Assembly: GCA_050945235.1 (NCBI GenBank)
Contig: JBMNSO010000015.1
Span: 1 to 22,141 of the forward strand
Direction: 5' to 3'
DNA from: DUOD01 sp050945235
GTDB lineage: Bacteria > Bacillota > Clostridia > DUOD01
DNA length: 22,141 nt
In this document: piece after piece, positions 7,192-14,569 of the stretch
Layout of the letters: each line of letters starts with the position of its first letter
Position numbering within the stretch: position 1 is the stretch's first letter
Notes under the pieces: model-generated
What the model was told of the DNA's origin: nothing
Databases searched by the model: none
Seen by the model: the letters and a program-made list of their open reading frames with translations, nothing else
Translations under genes and position numbers: made by a program

Positions 7192-8046
7192 TTAGAATCT
7201 GTCGGTAACTGTGAAACCCGTACCCATTACTTCCTTGGTATCGCTCACAGACATAAAGGCACCCTTATCTATTGCATGGACAATATCTTTGAGCCGGGCC
7301 AGCTCCAGGGTCTTCACTATGCAGTATATAAGCTGTTTCTCACCCTTTATATATGCCCCTTCGCCCTTTATAAAGGTTACGCCCCTATTGAGTTTAGTCA
7401 TTATCTCATGGGCCAGTTGTTCTGACTTATTGGATACTATTATTACCATCTTACCATGGTTGAAGCCCTCCTGGATAGCGTCTATGGCCTTTGAAGCCAC
7501 GAACATGGATATCATGGTCAAGAGGGCCAGTTCTATGCTGATAACCACCGCACCAAGGGCCAGGACAATGGCATTTACCGCCATATTCACCCAGCCAATA
7601 TCCAAGGAAAAATATTTATTAAAAAGAACGGATATAATATCGGCCCCTCCCATGGACGCCCTGTTCTTGAGTACTATCCCTGCACCTACTCCGGTGGCCA
7701 GACCGCCAAATACGGCTGCTATGATCGGGTTGCCCACCGGTAGTACAATACCCTTTGTCAGTTCAAGGAAGACTGAAAAGGCTGCCATGCCGATAATACT
7801 CAGGTACATGAACCGTGGGCTAATATATTTATACCCCAATATAAATAAGGGTATATTAAGAACAAAAACGGTGATGCTTATCGGTAGGGAAAATAGGTAG
7901 AATAATATGATGCCAAGGCCCGTAATACCACCGCTCAACAGTTTATGGGGTATTAGCAAGGCATTCACCGTTACTGCACTTATAAAGGTACCTAAAAAAA
8001 TAAAGGGCAACCGCCTTATTAAGAATCTTTTTATGTCCATCTCCAT
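7192..8046 (-). CDS. YitT family membrane protein
   Basis: A 284-residue protein. The N-terminal part (about 12-190) has five to six hydrophobic helices of the YitT membrane domain, with the conserved stretch G-G-I-T-G-L-G and the S-M-G-G-A-D motif near 131-136. The C-terminal soluble DUF2179 domain (about 197-280) has the pattern R-G-V-T-F-I-K-G-E-G-A-Y near 221-232. The family is common in Firmicutes and its transport substrate is not established. The start at 8046 (M-E-M-D-I-K) is a best guess: a second in-frame ATG lies two codons later, and the nearest purine-rich site, AAAGGA, is rather far upstream. The gene leads the two-gene unit with pepV. Confidence 0.85.
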   Translation of the reverse strand: MEMDIKRFLIRRLPFIFLGTFISAVTVNALLIPHKLLSGGITGLGIILFYLFSLPISITVFVLNIPLFILGYKYISPRFMYLSIIGMAAFSVFLELTKGIVLPVGNPIIAAVFGGLATGVGAGIVLKNRASMGGADIISVLFNKYFSLDIGWVNMAVNAIVLALGAVVISIELALLTMISMFVASKAIDAIQEGFNHGKMVIIVSNKSEQLAHEIMTKLNRGVTFIKGEGAYIKGEKQLIYCIVKTLELARLKDIVHAIDKGAFMSVSDTKEVMGTGFTVTDRF

Positions 8047-8130
8047 AATTCCAAATCATTCCTTTTCATTTTTTAAGCCTTTATATAATATGGTAACACA
8101 AAAATATTATATTTAAACAATTATATGACA

Positions 8131-8152
8131 AAGGGAGCATAGTTGCCCCCTT
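8131..8152 (-). terminator. Weak hairpin downstream of ilvD
   Basis: An 8-bp stem (8131-8138 with 8145-8152, one G-T pair) has a 6-base loop, 13 bases after the ilvD stop. The following minus-strand bases (TTGTCATATAATTG) contain only a poor T run, so termination may be inefficient and the yitT-like gene might be partly co-transcribed. Confidence 0.45.
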
Positions 8153-8164
8153 GATTGTGTATAT

Positions 8165-9823
8165 TTATCTAACTACCGCTCCGGTATTGGCCGAAGTCAC
8201 CGACCTTGCATACCTGGCCAGGTAACCCTTGGTTATCTTTGGCTTGGGTGCCTTCCACTTGCTGCGTCGTCTGTCCAGCTCCTGTTGGTCCACCATAAGC
8301 TCCAGCTTGCCGGCGGGTATATCTATGCTTATCATGTCCCCTTCCTCAACCAAAGCAATGGTACCGCCTTCCATAGCCTCCGGAGATACATGACCTATGG
8401 AGGCGCCTCTGGTGGCACCGGAGAAGCGGCCATCGGTTATCAGGGCCACATGCTTGTCAAGACCCATGCCGGCCAGGGCTGACGTGGGAGACAGCATTTC
8501 CCGCATACCGGGACCGCCCTTTGGCCCTTCATACCTGATAACTACTACTTCACCCTTGTTAATACCGCCCTTTAGTATGGCATCTATAACTTCCTCTTCC
8601 GATTCAAATACCCTGGCCGGCCCTTTATGGACCAGCATCTCAGGCGCAACCGCTGAACGTTTTACCACCGCACCGTCGGGGGCAAGGTTGCCCCTTAATA
8701 CCGCAATGCCACCTGTACTGCTGTATGGTTTGTCTATGCTCCTTATAATGTTATAATCCTTTACGCGGGCAGTTTTAATATTCTCTCCTATTGTCCGGCC
8801 GGTTACCGTCAATAGGCTGGTATCTATCAGTCCTTTTTTATCAAGCTCGGCCATAACCGCCGGTATACCGCCTGCCCTGTATAAATCTTCTATCTGGTCC
8901 GGGCCGGCAGGACTTAGTCTGCAAAGGTTGGGTGTCCTGCTGCTGATCTCGTTTACCATATCCAGGTCTATTTTAAACCCGGCTTCATGGGCAATGGCCG
9001 GAAGATGCAGTATCGAATTGGTAGAACACCCCAAGGCCATATCCACCGTCAATGCATTAGAAAAGGCCTGCTCCGTTAAAATATCGGAAGGCTTGATACC
9101 CTTCTCAACAAGCTCCATTACCTTTATACCGGCGTACTTGGCCAGCCTTATCCTCTCGGCATATACCGCCGGTATGGTGCCGTTACCCGGCAGGGCCATA
9201 CCAATTGCCTCGGTTAAACAGTTCATGGAATTGGCGGTAAACATCCCGGCGCAGGAGCCGCATCCCGGGCAGCCCTGCTCCTCTAATTCTTCCAGTTCTC
9301 GTTCAGACATTTTCCCGGCCTTTACCGCCCCCACGCCTTCGAATAACGCGGTTAAACTGAGCTTTTCGTCCTTAACCCTGCCTCCCAGCATCGGCCCGCC
9401 ACTAACCACCACAGCAGGTATATCCAGCCGGGCAGCGGCCATCAGCATACCGGGTACTATTTTATCGCAATTGGGTATAAGCACTAAACCGTCAAAGCCA
9501 TGGGCTATGGCCATACATTCTATACTGTCGGCAATTAATTCCCTGGTAGCCAGTGAATATTTCATGCCTATATGGTTCATGGCTATACCGTCGCATACAC
9601 CGATAGCCGGGAATTCCACCGGCGTACCGCCGTTCATCCTTATGCCTGCCTTTACTGCATCGGCTATTCTGTCTAAGTGTATGTGTCCCGGCACTATCTC
9701 ACTTTGGGCGTTGACTACACCTATAAGCGGCCTGTCGAGTTCTTCTTTAATATACCCCATGGCATTGAACAGGGAGCGGTGGGGTGCCTTTTCAATGCCC
9801 TTTTTAACTCTATCGCTAATCAT
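8165..9823 (-). CDS. ilvD: Dihydroxy-acid dehydratase
   Basis: Catalyses dehydration of 2,3-dihydroxy-3-methylbutanoate and 2,3-dihydroxy-3-methylpentanoate to the 2-keto acids, the third step of valine and isoleucine synthesis. 552 residues, normal length. Fe-S and active-site motifs are intact: G-V-C-D-G (C77), P-N-C-D-K (C119) and C-P-G-C-G-S-C-A-G-M-F-T-A-N-S-M (C191). Near the end, G-R-F-S-G-A-T-R-G and G-H-V-S-P-E-A are present. The N-terminal S-E-I-V-P-G-H-I-H-L lacks the Cys found there in [2Fe-2S] dehydratases. This suggests the oxygen-labile [4Fe-4S] type. The start is the ATG at 9821-9823 with GGAGGT 7 bases upstream; a longer TTG reading would translate through the ribosome binding site. 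Divergent from the activase operon. Confidence 0.96.
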   Translation of the reverse strand: MISDRVKKGIEKAPHRSLFNAMGYIKEELDRPLIGVVNAQSEIVPGHIHLDRIADAVKAGIRMNGGTPVEFPAIGVCDGIAMNHIGMKYSLATRELIADSIECMAIAHGFDGLVLIPNCDKIVPGMLMAAARLDIPAVVVSGGPMLGGRVKDEKLSLTALFEGVGAVKAGKMSERELEELEEQGCPGCGSCAGMFTANSMNCLTEAIGMALPGNGTIPAVYAERIRLAKYAGIKVMELVEKGIKPSDILTEQAFSNALTVDMALGCSTNSILHLPAIAHEAGFKIDLDMVNEISSRTPNLCRLSPAGPDQIEDLYRAGGIPAVMAELDKKGLIDTSLLTVTGRTIGENIKTARVKDYNIIRSIDKPYSSTGGIAVLRGNLAPDGAVVKRSAVAPEMLVHKGPARVFESEEEVIDAILKGGINKGEVVVIRYEGPKGGPGMREMLSPTSALAGMGLDKHVALITDGRFSGATRGASIGHVSPEAMEGGTIALVEEGDMISIDIPAGKLELMVDQQELDRRRSKWKAPKPKITKGYLARYARSVTSANTGAVVR

Positions 9824-9830
9824 ATGACCT

Positions 9831-9836
9831 ACCTCC
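9831..9836 (-). promoter_or_regulatory. Ribosome binding site of ilvD
   Basis: Minus-strand GGAGGT, 7 bases before the ATG. It fixes the start at 9823 over the in-frame TTG at 9841. Confidence 0.8.
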
Positions 9837-9870
9837 AACAAAAAACATAAGATAAAAAAATATTAACACA

Positions 9871-9900
9871 ATTATAACACTTCTTCATCATTTTTCACAA
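9871..9900 (-). promoter_or_regulatory. Promoter of ilvD
   Basis: Minus-strand TTGTGA (9895-9900) and TATAAT (9871-9876) have an 18-base spacer. The predicted leader is only about 40 bases, too short for a T-box or leader-peptide attenuator. Confidence 0.6.
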
Positions 9901-10186
9901 ATAATTCACCCATATCTTCATTATATTAGTATTTTCATGATATTAACGCTATCATATATTGTTTTTTAGCCCCTTTACCAATGTAACAAGACTTCTGAAA
10001 ACACTTTTTTAGTTGTATAATCCTTTTGAGATAAACCGCTAAACGTTACATCCATCCATGTAAAATTAAGGGTGAAACATTTAATATTGCGTCCATTTTT
10101 TGGGTAAACAACCTATTAAATGTAACATTTTTATATTTTCATCCTCTAATTTATTAAAAATATTCCTTATTCTCAATAATTTCTTA

Positions 10187-10214
10187 TTAACATTTCATAA
10201 ATTAATGATACAAT
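10187..10214 (+). promoter_or_regulatory. Promoter of the activase operon
   Basis: TTAACA (10187-10192) and TACAAT (10209-10214) have a 16-base spacer. Transcription would start near 10221, just before the long inverted repeat, giving a leader of about 105 bases. Confidence 0.55.
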
Positions 10215-10226
10215 ATACTTTAGGTA

Positions 10227-10266
10227 TTATATAGTTACAAAAATTTAAGATTTTGTAACTATATAA
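10227..10266. repeat. Perfect 16-bp inverted repeat in the leader of the activase operon
   Basis: The arm TTATATAGTTACAAAA at 10227-10242 is the exact reverse complement of 10251-10266, with an 8-base spacer (10243-10250). It begins about 6 bases after the predicted transcription start. It is followed by AAAAAT rather than a U tract on the sense strand, which argues against an ordinary terminator. A dyad operator for a dimeric repressor or an mRNA 5' hairpin are the main options. Each arm contains GTTACA/TGTAAC, the hexamer repeated elsewhere in this region. Confidence 0.85.
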
Positions 10267-10327
10267 AAATACTAATTCATGTAATAATATTTATTTGCAA
10301 AAATTGTATTAAGTGAGGTCAAGGTAA

Positions 10328-11320
10328 ATGCGTGTTGGTATTCCCCGTGCTCTGTTGTACTGGTACTATATACCCTTGTGGGAAACTTTTTTTAAGGAGT
10401 TGGGGGTGGAGGTAATAACTACTCCACCCACCACCAAGGAAATAATTAATAAAGGGATAAAACATTCCGTTCCTGAGATCTGTCTGCCTATCAAGATTTA
10501 TATGGGACATGTCTTTGAACTTATAGACCAGGGTGTGGATTGTCTGTTCATACCCAGGATGATTTCAATCAAAAAAAAGACCACCTTTTGTCCCAAATTT
10601 TTAGGTATGCCCGACATGGTAAGATATGCTATTGATGATGAAGCCTGTCATATTTTAGCTCCCCATGTCAGTGCCCCTACCGATAATATAGCTCAACTGA
10701 CCAATTTCATTGAAATAGGCAGCTTCTTCAACAAAGATAAGAAAACCACCGCCCGGGCTTTGAAACAGGCGGAAAAGGTATGGCTTAAGTTCAGGGACCT
10801 TAATATGCAGGGCTGTACCTGTACTGAAGCATTAAACATTTTGAAGGGTAAATCCCAGTTGCCGGTCAAGAAGGAAAGGGCTGTTAATATCGGCTTGATG
10901 GGTTATGTATATAACATATACGACAATTTTATATCCATGGATGTTTTAACAAAGCTCAAGAATATGGACGTAAACGTTGTAACTTTTGAAATGCTAAAGC
11001 CACAGGTGCTCAAAGCACCCATAAAAAAGCTTAACAAGGAACTCTTTTGGGACTTTTCCAATAAGACTTTTGCGGCCGGGATGCATTTTCTGGACAACCC
11101 CAATATAGACGGAATAATCCATATAACGGCCTTTAACTGCGGCCCGGATTCACTCCTGGGTAAACTGATGGAGATTAAATCAGAGACCTGTAAAAAACCC
11201 TTTATGACTATAAGGGTGGATGAGCATACAGGAGAAAGTCATATGAACACAAGGCTGGAGGCCTTTATAGATATGTTGAGAAGAAGGGATTTTATTGAGA
11301 CCGTGGAGGTGACACCATGA
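10328..11320 (+). CDS. Acyl-CoA dehydratase activase-related protein (DUF2229/COG3580-like)
   Basis: A 330-residue soluble protein beginning M-R-V-G-I-P-R-A-L-L-Y-W-Y-Y, a signature of the DUF2229/COG3580 family. This family is distantly related to the HgdB/BcrB-type subunits of 2-hydroxyacyl-CoA dehydratases. Three Cys fall at positions suited to Fe-S cluster binding: C52 (E-I-C-L-P-I-K), C88 (T-F-C-P-K-F) and C271 (F-N-C-G-P-D-S). C163 and C165 (G-C-T-C-T) are extra. Its function is not established; by family analogy it may carry a cluster reduced by the downstream ATPase. In many genomes the three parts of this operon are fused into one very long protein; here they are separate. The start follows GAGGTCAAGG; the stop overlaps the next ATG by four bases. 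Confidence 0.85.
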   Translation: MRVGIPRALLYWYYIPLWETFFKELGVEVITTPPTTKEIINKGIKHSVPEICLPIKIYMGHVFELIDQGVDCLFIPRMISIKKKTTFCPKFLGMPDMVRYAIDDEACHILAPHVSAPTDNIAQLTNFIEIGSFFNKDKKTTARALKQAEKVWLKFRDLNMQGCTCTEALNILKGKSQLPVKKERAVNIGLMGYVYNIYDNFISMDVLTKLKNMDVNVVTFEMLKPQVLKAPIKKLNKELFWDFSNKTFAAGMHFLDNPNIDGIIHITAFNCGPDSLLGKLMEIKSETCKKPFMTIRVDEHTGESHMNTRLEAFIDMLRRRDFIETVEVTP

Positions 11321-12438
11321 AAGTATCCTTTCCATATATGGGCAATGTCCATCACTATTACAAATTGATGCATCTTTTAGGCCATGAAGTGATTATGCCG
11401 CCTCGGCCCAGTCAGCGTACCGTAGACCTGGGTGTTAAGTATAGCCCGGAATTTGCCTGTTTTCCCATGAAGGTTATGCTGGGTACATACCTGGAGGTAA
11501 TAGAAAAGGGTGCCGAAGTGATAGTATCCTCCGGCGGTAAGGGCCCATGCCGGGCGGGCTTTTACGGCGAAACCCAAAGGGCGATTTTGAAAAATATGGG
11601 TTTTGACACACAATTACTCATCGTTGACGGACCGTATATAGGTATAAGGAAGCTGTTAAAAATTATCTCTATAATAAAGGGTAAAAATTCGTGGCGAAGA
11701 TTGTTTCAAGTAGGCACTATAATATACAGGCAAATGAAATACATGGACGAGTTGGAAAAACAGATACAAGTTATGAAGGCCCATGAAATAAAAAAGGGTG
11801 ACTGCAAACGGGTTTGGAATAAAATTGTCAGTCTATTCAATGAAAAGGACACAAAGGAAGGCCTTGATGATGCCTATAACCAAAGCAAGGAACTGCTGTC
11901 TAGCATACCCCTTCATCAGGTTAAAGAAGAAGAGCGAATCAAGGTTGGTATAGTAGGTGAGATATACGTTGTTATGGAACCTTCCGTTAACCTTGATCTG
12001 GAAGACTTTTTGGCCAGTAAGGGTGTAGAGGTGGAAAGATCACAGTATATATCCGAATGGGTGGATGCAAACCTGATACCGAAATCCTTTAAGAAGGATA
12101 ACAACCTCCATGAAAGGATACTGGAAAAGGGTAAAAAGTATATTGAAATAATAATAGGAGGCCACGCCAAGGAAACAATGGGCCATATTGTGGATTATAA
12201 GGAGCGGGGATTTGACGGTGTTATACACCTTATGCCCTTTGGCTGCTTGCCTGAGCTGGTATCCCAAAGTATAATGCCATCAGTCATGAGAGACCTAGAT
12301 ATACCTGTCCTGACCCTGGCGATTGACGAGCAAACGGCCGTGGCCAATGTATACACGCGGGTAGAGGCATTTATTGACTTAATCAGGGCAAAAAAGTTTG
12401 AACACAATACCAAAAAGGAAGAGGTCGCATTTGTATGA
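11317..12438 (+). CDS. HgdB-like Fe-S protein (COG3581-like activase-associated subunit)
   Basis: A 373-residue soluble protein related to the 2-hydroxyglutaryl-CoA dehydratase D-component fold. Three Cys sit in strongly family-like contexts: C48 (P-E-F-A-C-F-P-M-K), C78 (G-K-G-P-C-R-A-G-F-Y-G) and C310 (P-F-G-C-L-P-E-L). They match the three-Cys pattern of that family's cluster ligands. The middle (about 110-205) is a charged helical insert. The last third, with L-T-L-A-I-D-E-Q-T and V-Y-T-R-V-E-A-F-I-D, resembles the corresponding end of the preceding protein (T-I-R-V-D-E-H-T and M-N-T-R-L-E-A-F-I-D). The two are therefore probably paralogous partners forming a heterodimer, as HgdA/HgdB do. 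Overlaps both neighbours by ATGA, indicating translational coupling. Substrate unknown. Confidence 0.85.
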   Translation: MKVSFPYMGNVHHYYKLMHLLGHEVIMPPRPSQRTVDLGVKYSPEFACFPMKVMLGTYLEVIEKGAEVIVSSGGKGPCRAGFYGETQRAILKNMGFDTQLLIVDGPYIGIRKLLKIISIIKGKNSWRRLFQVGTIIYRQMKYMDELEKQIQVMKAHEIKKGDCKRVWNKIVSLFNEKDTKEGLDDAYNQSKELLSSIPLHQVKEEERIKVGIVGEIYVVMEPSVNLDLEDFLASKGVEVERSQYISEWVDANLIPKSFKKDNNLHERILEKGKKYIEIIIGGHAKETMGHIVDYKERGFDGVIHLMPFGCLPELVSQSIMPSVMRDLDIPVLTLAIDEQTAVANVYTRVEAFIDLIRAKKFEHNTKKEEVAFV

Positions 12439-13397
12439 AGGAAATATTTTTAGGCATAGACGTTGGGTCTGTCAGTACCAATGTCATAGCCATAGATGAA
12501 AATTATGACGTACTATACACCAGCTATATAAGGACCAACGGTCAGCCCTTGGAATCGGTCAAGAAAGGTCTTGACCAGCTTAGGGAATCACTGGACTATG
12601 ATGTGAAGGTACAGGCTGTGGGCGCTACCGGCAGCGGTCGTCAGCTGGCTGGGGCCATGGTGGGCGCCGATATCATCAAAAACGAAATAACCGCCCACGC
12701 CACCGCTACCGTTAATTTTGTACCCGATGTTCAGACCATTTTTGAGATAGGGGGTCAGGATTCTAAGATAATAATCATTAGAAACGGTATGATAGTGGAC
12801 TTTGCAATGAATACCGTATGCGCCGCTGGCACCGGTTCTTTTCTGGAACATCAGAGCGCAAGGCTGGGTATACCCATCCAACAGTTCGGGGCCATGGCCC
12901 TGACCGCAAAAAAACAGGTGCGCATAGCCGGACGATGTACGGTATTTGCAGAATCGGACATGATATCCAAGCAACAGTTCGGGTTTTCCAAGGCAGAGAT
13001 CATTAACGGCCTGTGTGAAGCTCTGGTCAGAAATTATATTAACAACCTGGGCCGGGGTAAACAATTAAAGCCGAAATTTGTCTTTCAGGGCGGGGTAGCT
13101 GCTAACGTAGGTATAAAGGCCGCCTTTGAACGGGAGATTAATGCAGAAATAATAATACCTAAGTATTACGATGTCATGGGTGCCATCGGAGCTGCTATAC
13201 TGGCCAGGGAACACATAATAAAATCCGGCAAATCTACCCGTTTCAGGGGCTTTGAAGCTTCAAAATTAGAATATACACCCTCTACTTTTGAATGTACAGG
13301 ATGTTCCAATAACTGCGAAGTAATAAAGGTAGAAGCCGAAGGTACCACCATCGCCATGTGGGGCGACAGGTGCGGCAGATGGTCCAATTCCCTATAG
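12435..13397 (+). CDS. BadF/BadG/HgdC-type ATPase (ASKHA activase) with extra C-terminal Cys motif
   Basis: A 320-residue ATPase of the acetate kinase/Hsp70/actin superfamily. Its relatives couple ATP hydrolysis to injection of a low-potential electron into a dehydratase, reductase or double-cubane protein. Phosphate-binding motifs are G-I-D-V-G-S-V-S-T-N (7-16), V-G-A-T-G-S-G-R (62-69), G-G-Q-D-S-K (106-111) and Q-G-G-V-A-A-N (218-224). C129 (T-V-C-A-A-G-T-G-S-F) and C168 (G-R-C-T-V-F-A-E-S-D) match the two Cys per subunit that hold the [4Fe-4S] cluster between monomers in HgdC. After residue 280 there is a further motif, C287-x2-C290-x3-C294 and C313 (G-D-R-C-G-R-W), a likely second metal or cluster site. 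Last gene of the operon, followed by a strong terminator. Confidence 0.92.
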   Translation: MKEIFLGIDVGSVSTNVIAIDENYDVLYTSYIRTNGQPLESVKKGLDQLRESLDYDVKVQAVGATGSGRQLAGAMVGADIIKNEITAHATATVNFVPDVQTIFEIGGQDSKIIIIRNGMIVDFAMNTVCAAGTGSFLEHQSARLGIPIQQFGAMALTAKKQVRIAGRCTVFAESDMISKQQFGFSKAEIINGLCEALVRNYINNLGRGKQLKPKFVFQGGVAANVGIKAAFEREINAEIIIPKYYDVMGAIGAAILAREHIIKSGKSTRFRGFEASKLEYTPSTFECTGCSNNCEVIKVEAEGTTIAMWGDRCGRWSNSL

Positions 13398-13419
13398 AAA
13401 AATCACCTTAAAAATATTA

Positions 13420-13465
13420 AGCGCAGCCGGGGGGCTAAGCAAACCCTTTGGCTGCGCTGTTTTTA
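13420..13465. terminator. Bidirectional terminator between the activase operon and ilvE
   Basis: AGCGCAGCC (13420-13428) pairs perfectly with GGCTGCGCT (13450-13458). The plus strand continues TGTTTTTATT; the minus strand continues after the stem with TAATATTTTT. It therefore serves both the activase operon and ilvE, whose stop codon is at 13471. Confidence 0.85.
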
Positions 13466-13470
13466 TTGAA

Positions 13471-14349
13471 TTAATATATTTCCCTTCCCTCACTTCGGGC
13501 AACTTTTTGGTACTCCTCCAAAAGCTTTGCGGTTATAGGGCCGCACTGGCCACTGCCTATTACCCTGCAGTCGATCTCGGTAACCGCTATCAACTCTGCC
13601 GCTGTACCGGTGAAGAAACACTCGTCGGCACCATACACATTAAACAGCGTTAGTTCCTTTTCCTTAAAGGGTACATTCAGTTTTTCTGCCAAGCTTATTA
13701 CCGTCCTCCGGGTTACACCGTCCAGGGCGCCCACATAGATAGGAGGCGTCATTAGTACCCCATCCTTTACGATAAAAATATTATCGCCGGTACATTCGGC
13801 AACAAGACCGTTTTGGTTAAGCATAATAGCCTCCGAAACCCCGGCCTGGTTGGCTTCTATCTTGGCCAGTATGTTGTTTAAGTAATTTAAGGATTTGATT
13901 TGCGGATCAATTATCCCCGGCATGTTCCGTCTGGTTGCGGCGGTAATTGCCTTCATTCCCTTTTGGTACATTTCTGGGGGGTATAGTTCTATTGTATCGG
14001 CTATAATCACTATAGTAGGCCTTATACATTTGGTGGGACTTAAGCCCAAATCGCCCTTGCCCCGTGATACCACCAATCTTATATAGGAATCCTTTAATTG
14101 ATTTTTTCTGATAGTGGCCAGCATGGCCTGGGTCAAGTCTTCCTTGGACATGGGTATCTCCAGTGCTATTGCTTTGGCGGCATCGTACAGTCTGTTTATG
14201 TGCTCTTCACACCTGAACACACGACCGTTATATGCCCTGATACCTTCAAATACACCGTCACCGTATAAGTAACCGTGATCAAAAACCGATACCTTGGCTT
14301 CGTCCTTTGGGTAATACTCTCCATCGATATAAATCCATCTTTGTTCCAT
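13471..14349 (-). CDS. ilvE: Branched-chain amino acid aminotransferase
   Basis: PLP fold type IV aminotransferase of 292 residues, the usual length. It interconverts branched-chain 2-keto acids and valine, leucine or isoleucine with glutamate. Residues seen: Y/G-rich start with F-D-H-G-Y-L-Y-G-D-G-V-F-E-G (23-36), R46, catalytic K152 in I-K-S-L-N-Y-L-N-N, E185 in V-A-E-C-T-G-D-N-I-F, the G-V-T-R-R-T phosphate-binding loop (211-216) and F-F-T-G-T-A-A-E (245-252). A D-amino acid aminotransferase is less likely given K-S-L-N-Y-L and the E-G-I-R-x-Y motif. The ATG at 14349 follows AAGGAGGAAG. It lies 220 bases from galE on the same strand, with no clear T-box in between. It works in the same pathway as ilvD but is a separate unit. 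Confidence 0.93.
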   Translation of the reverse strand: MEQRWIYIDGEYYPKDEAKVSVFDHGYLYGDGVFEGIRAYNGRVFRCEEHINRLYDAAKAIALEIPMSKEDLTQAMLATIRKNQLKDSYIRLVVSRGKGDLGLSPTKCIRPTIVIIADTIELYPPEMYQKGMKAITAATRRNMPGIIDPQIKSLNYLNNILAKIEANQAGVSEAIMLNQNGLVAECTGDNIFIVKDGVLMTPPIYVGALDGVTRRTVISLAEKLNVPFKEKELTLFNVYGADECFFTGTAAELIAVTEIDCRVIGSGQCGPITAKLLEEYQKVARSEGREIY

Positions 14350-14569
14350 TAAACTTCCTCCTTTATATTTTAAAACCCTTTTAAGATTATTATGTCATAT
14401 ATTACTCACAACCAATTCACCCACCGTTATCAATATTATGCAAACACGGTACCCCGACCAACAACCCATTAGGCAAGATACCCAATAACACGACAACCAC
14501 GGTTGGGCAAATGCTATTAGATTTAATTTTACTACTTAAGGGCAGTCTGTGTCTAGTAAAAACCGTTTT

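Larger units (their letters stand above)
9824..10327. other. AT-rich divergent regulatory region between ilvD and the activase operon
   Basis: No gene is seen in these 504 bases. They hold the ilvD ribosome binding site and promoter (9831-9900), a promoter for the plus-strand operon (10187-10214) and a long perfect inverted repeat (10227-10266). The hexamer TGTAAC or its complement GTTACA occurs at 9982, 10045, 10121, 10234 and 10254. The occurrence at 10121 lies in a small palindrome, AAATGT-A-ACATTT (10118-10130). The repeated hexamer suggests binding sites for an unknown regulator. Confidence 0.6.

Noticed and set aside
8928..9827. Long plus-strand open frame of 299 codons
   Set aside because: Lies entirely antisense to ilvD, whose motifs are intact; its Ser/Pro-rich composition is typical of an antisense frame.
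9885..9905. CodY box overlapping the ilvD -35
   Set aside because: ATTTTTCACAAATAA matches the 15-base CodY consensus at about ten positions only, too few in AT-rich DNA.
14350..14569. T-box leader before ilvE
   Set aside because: No T-box core sequence or specifier stem was recognisable in the 220 bases; only a small CAACC/GGTTG dyad is present.
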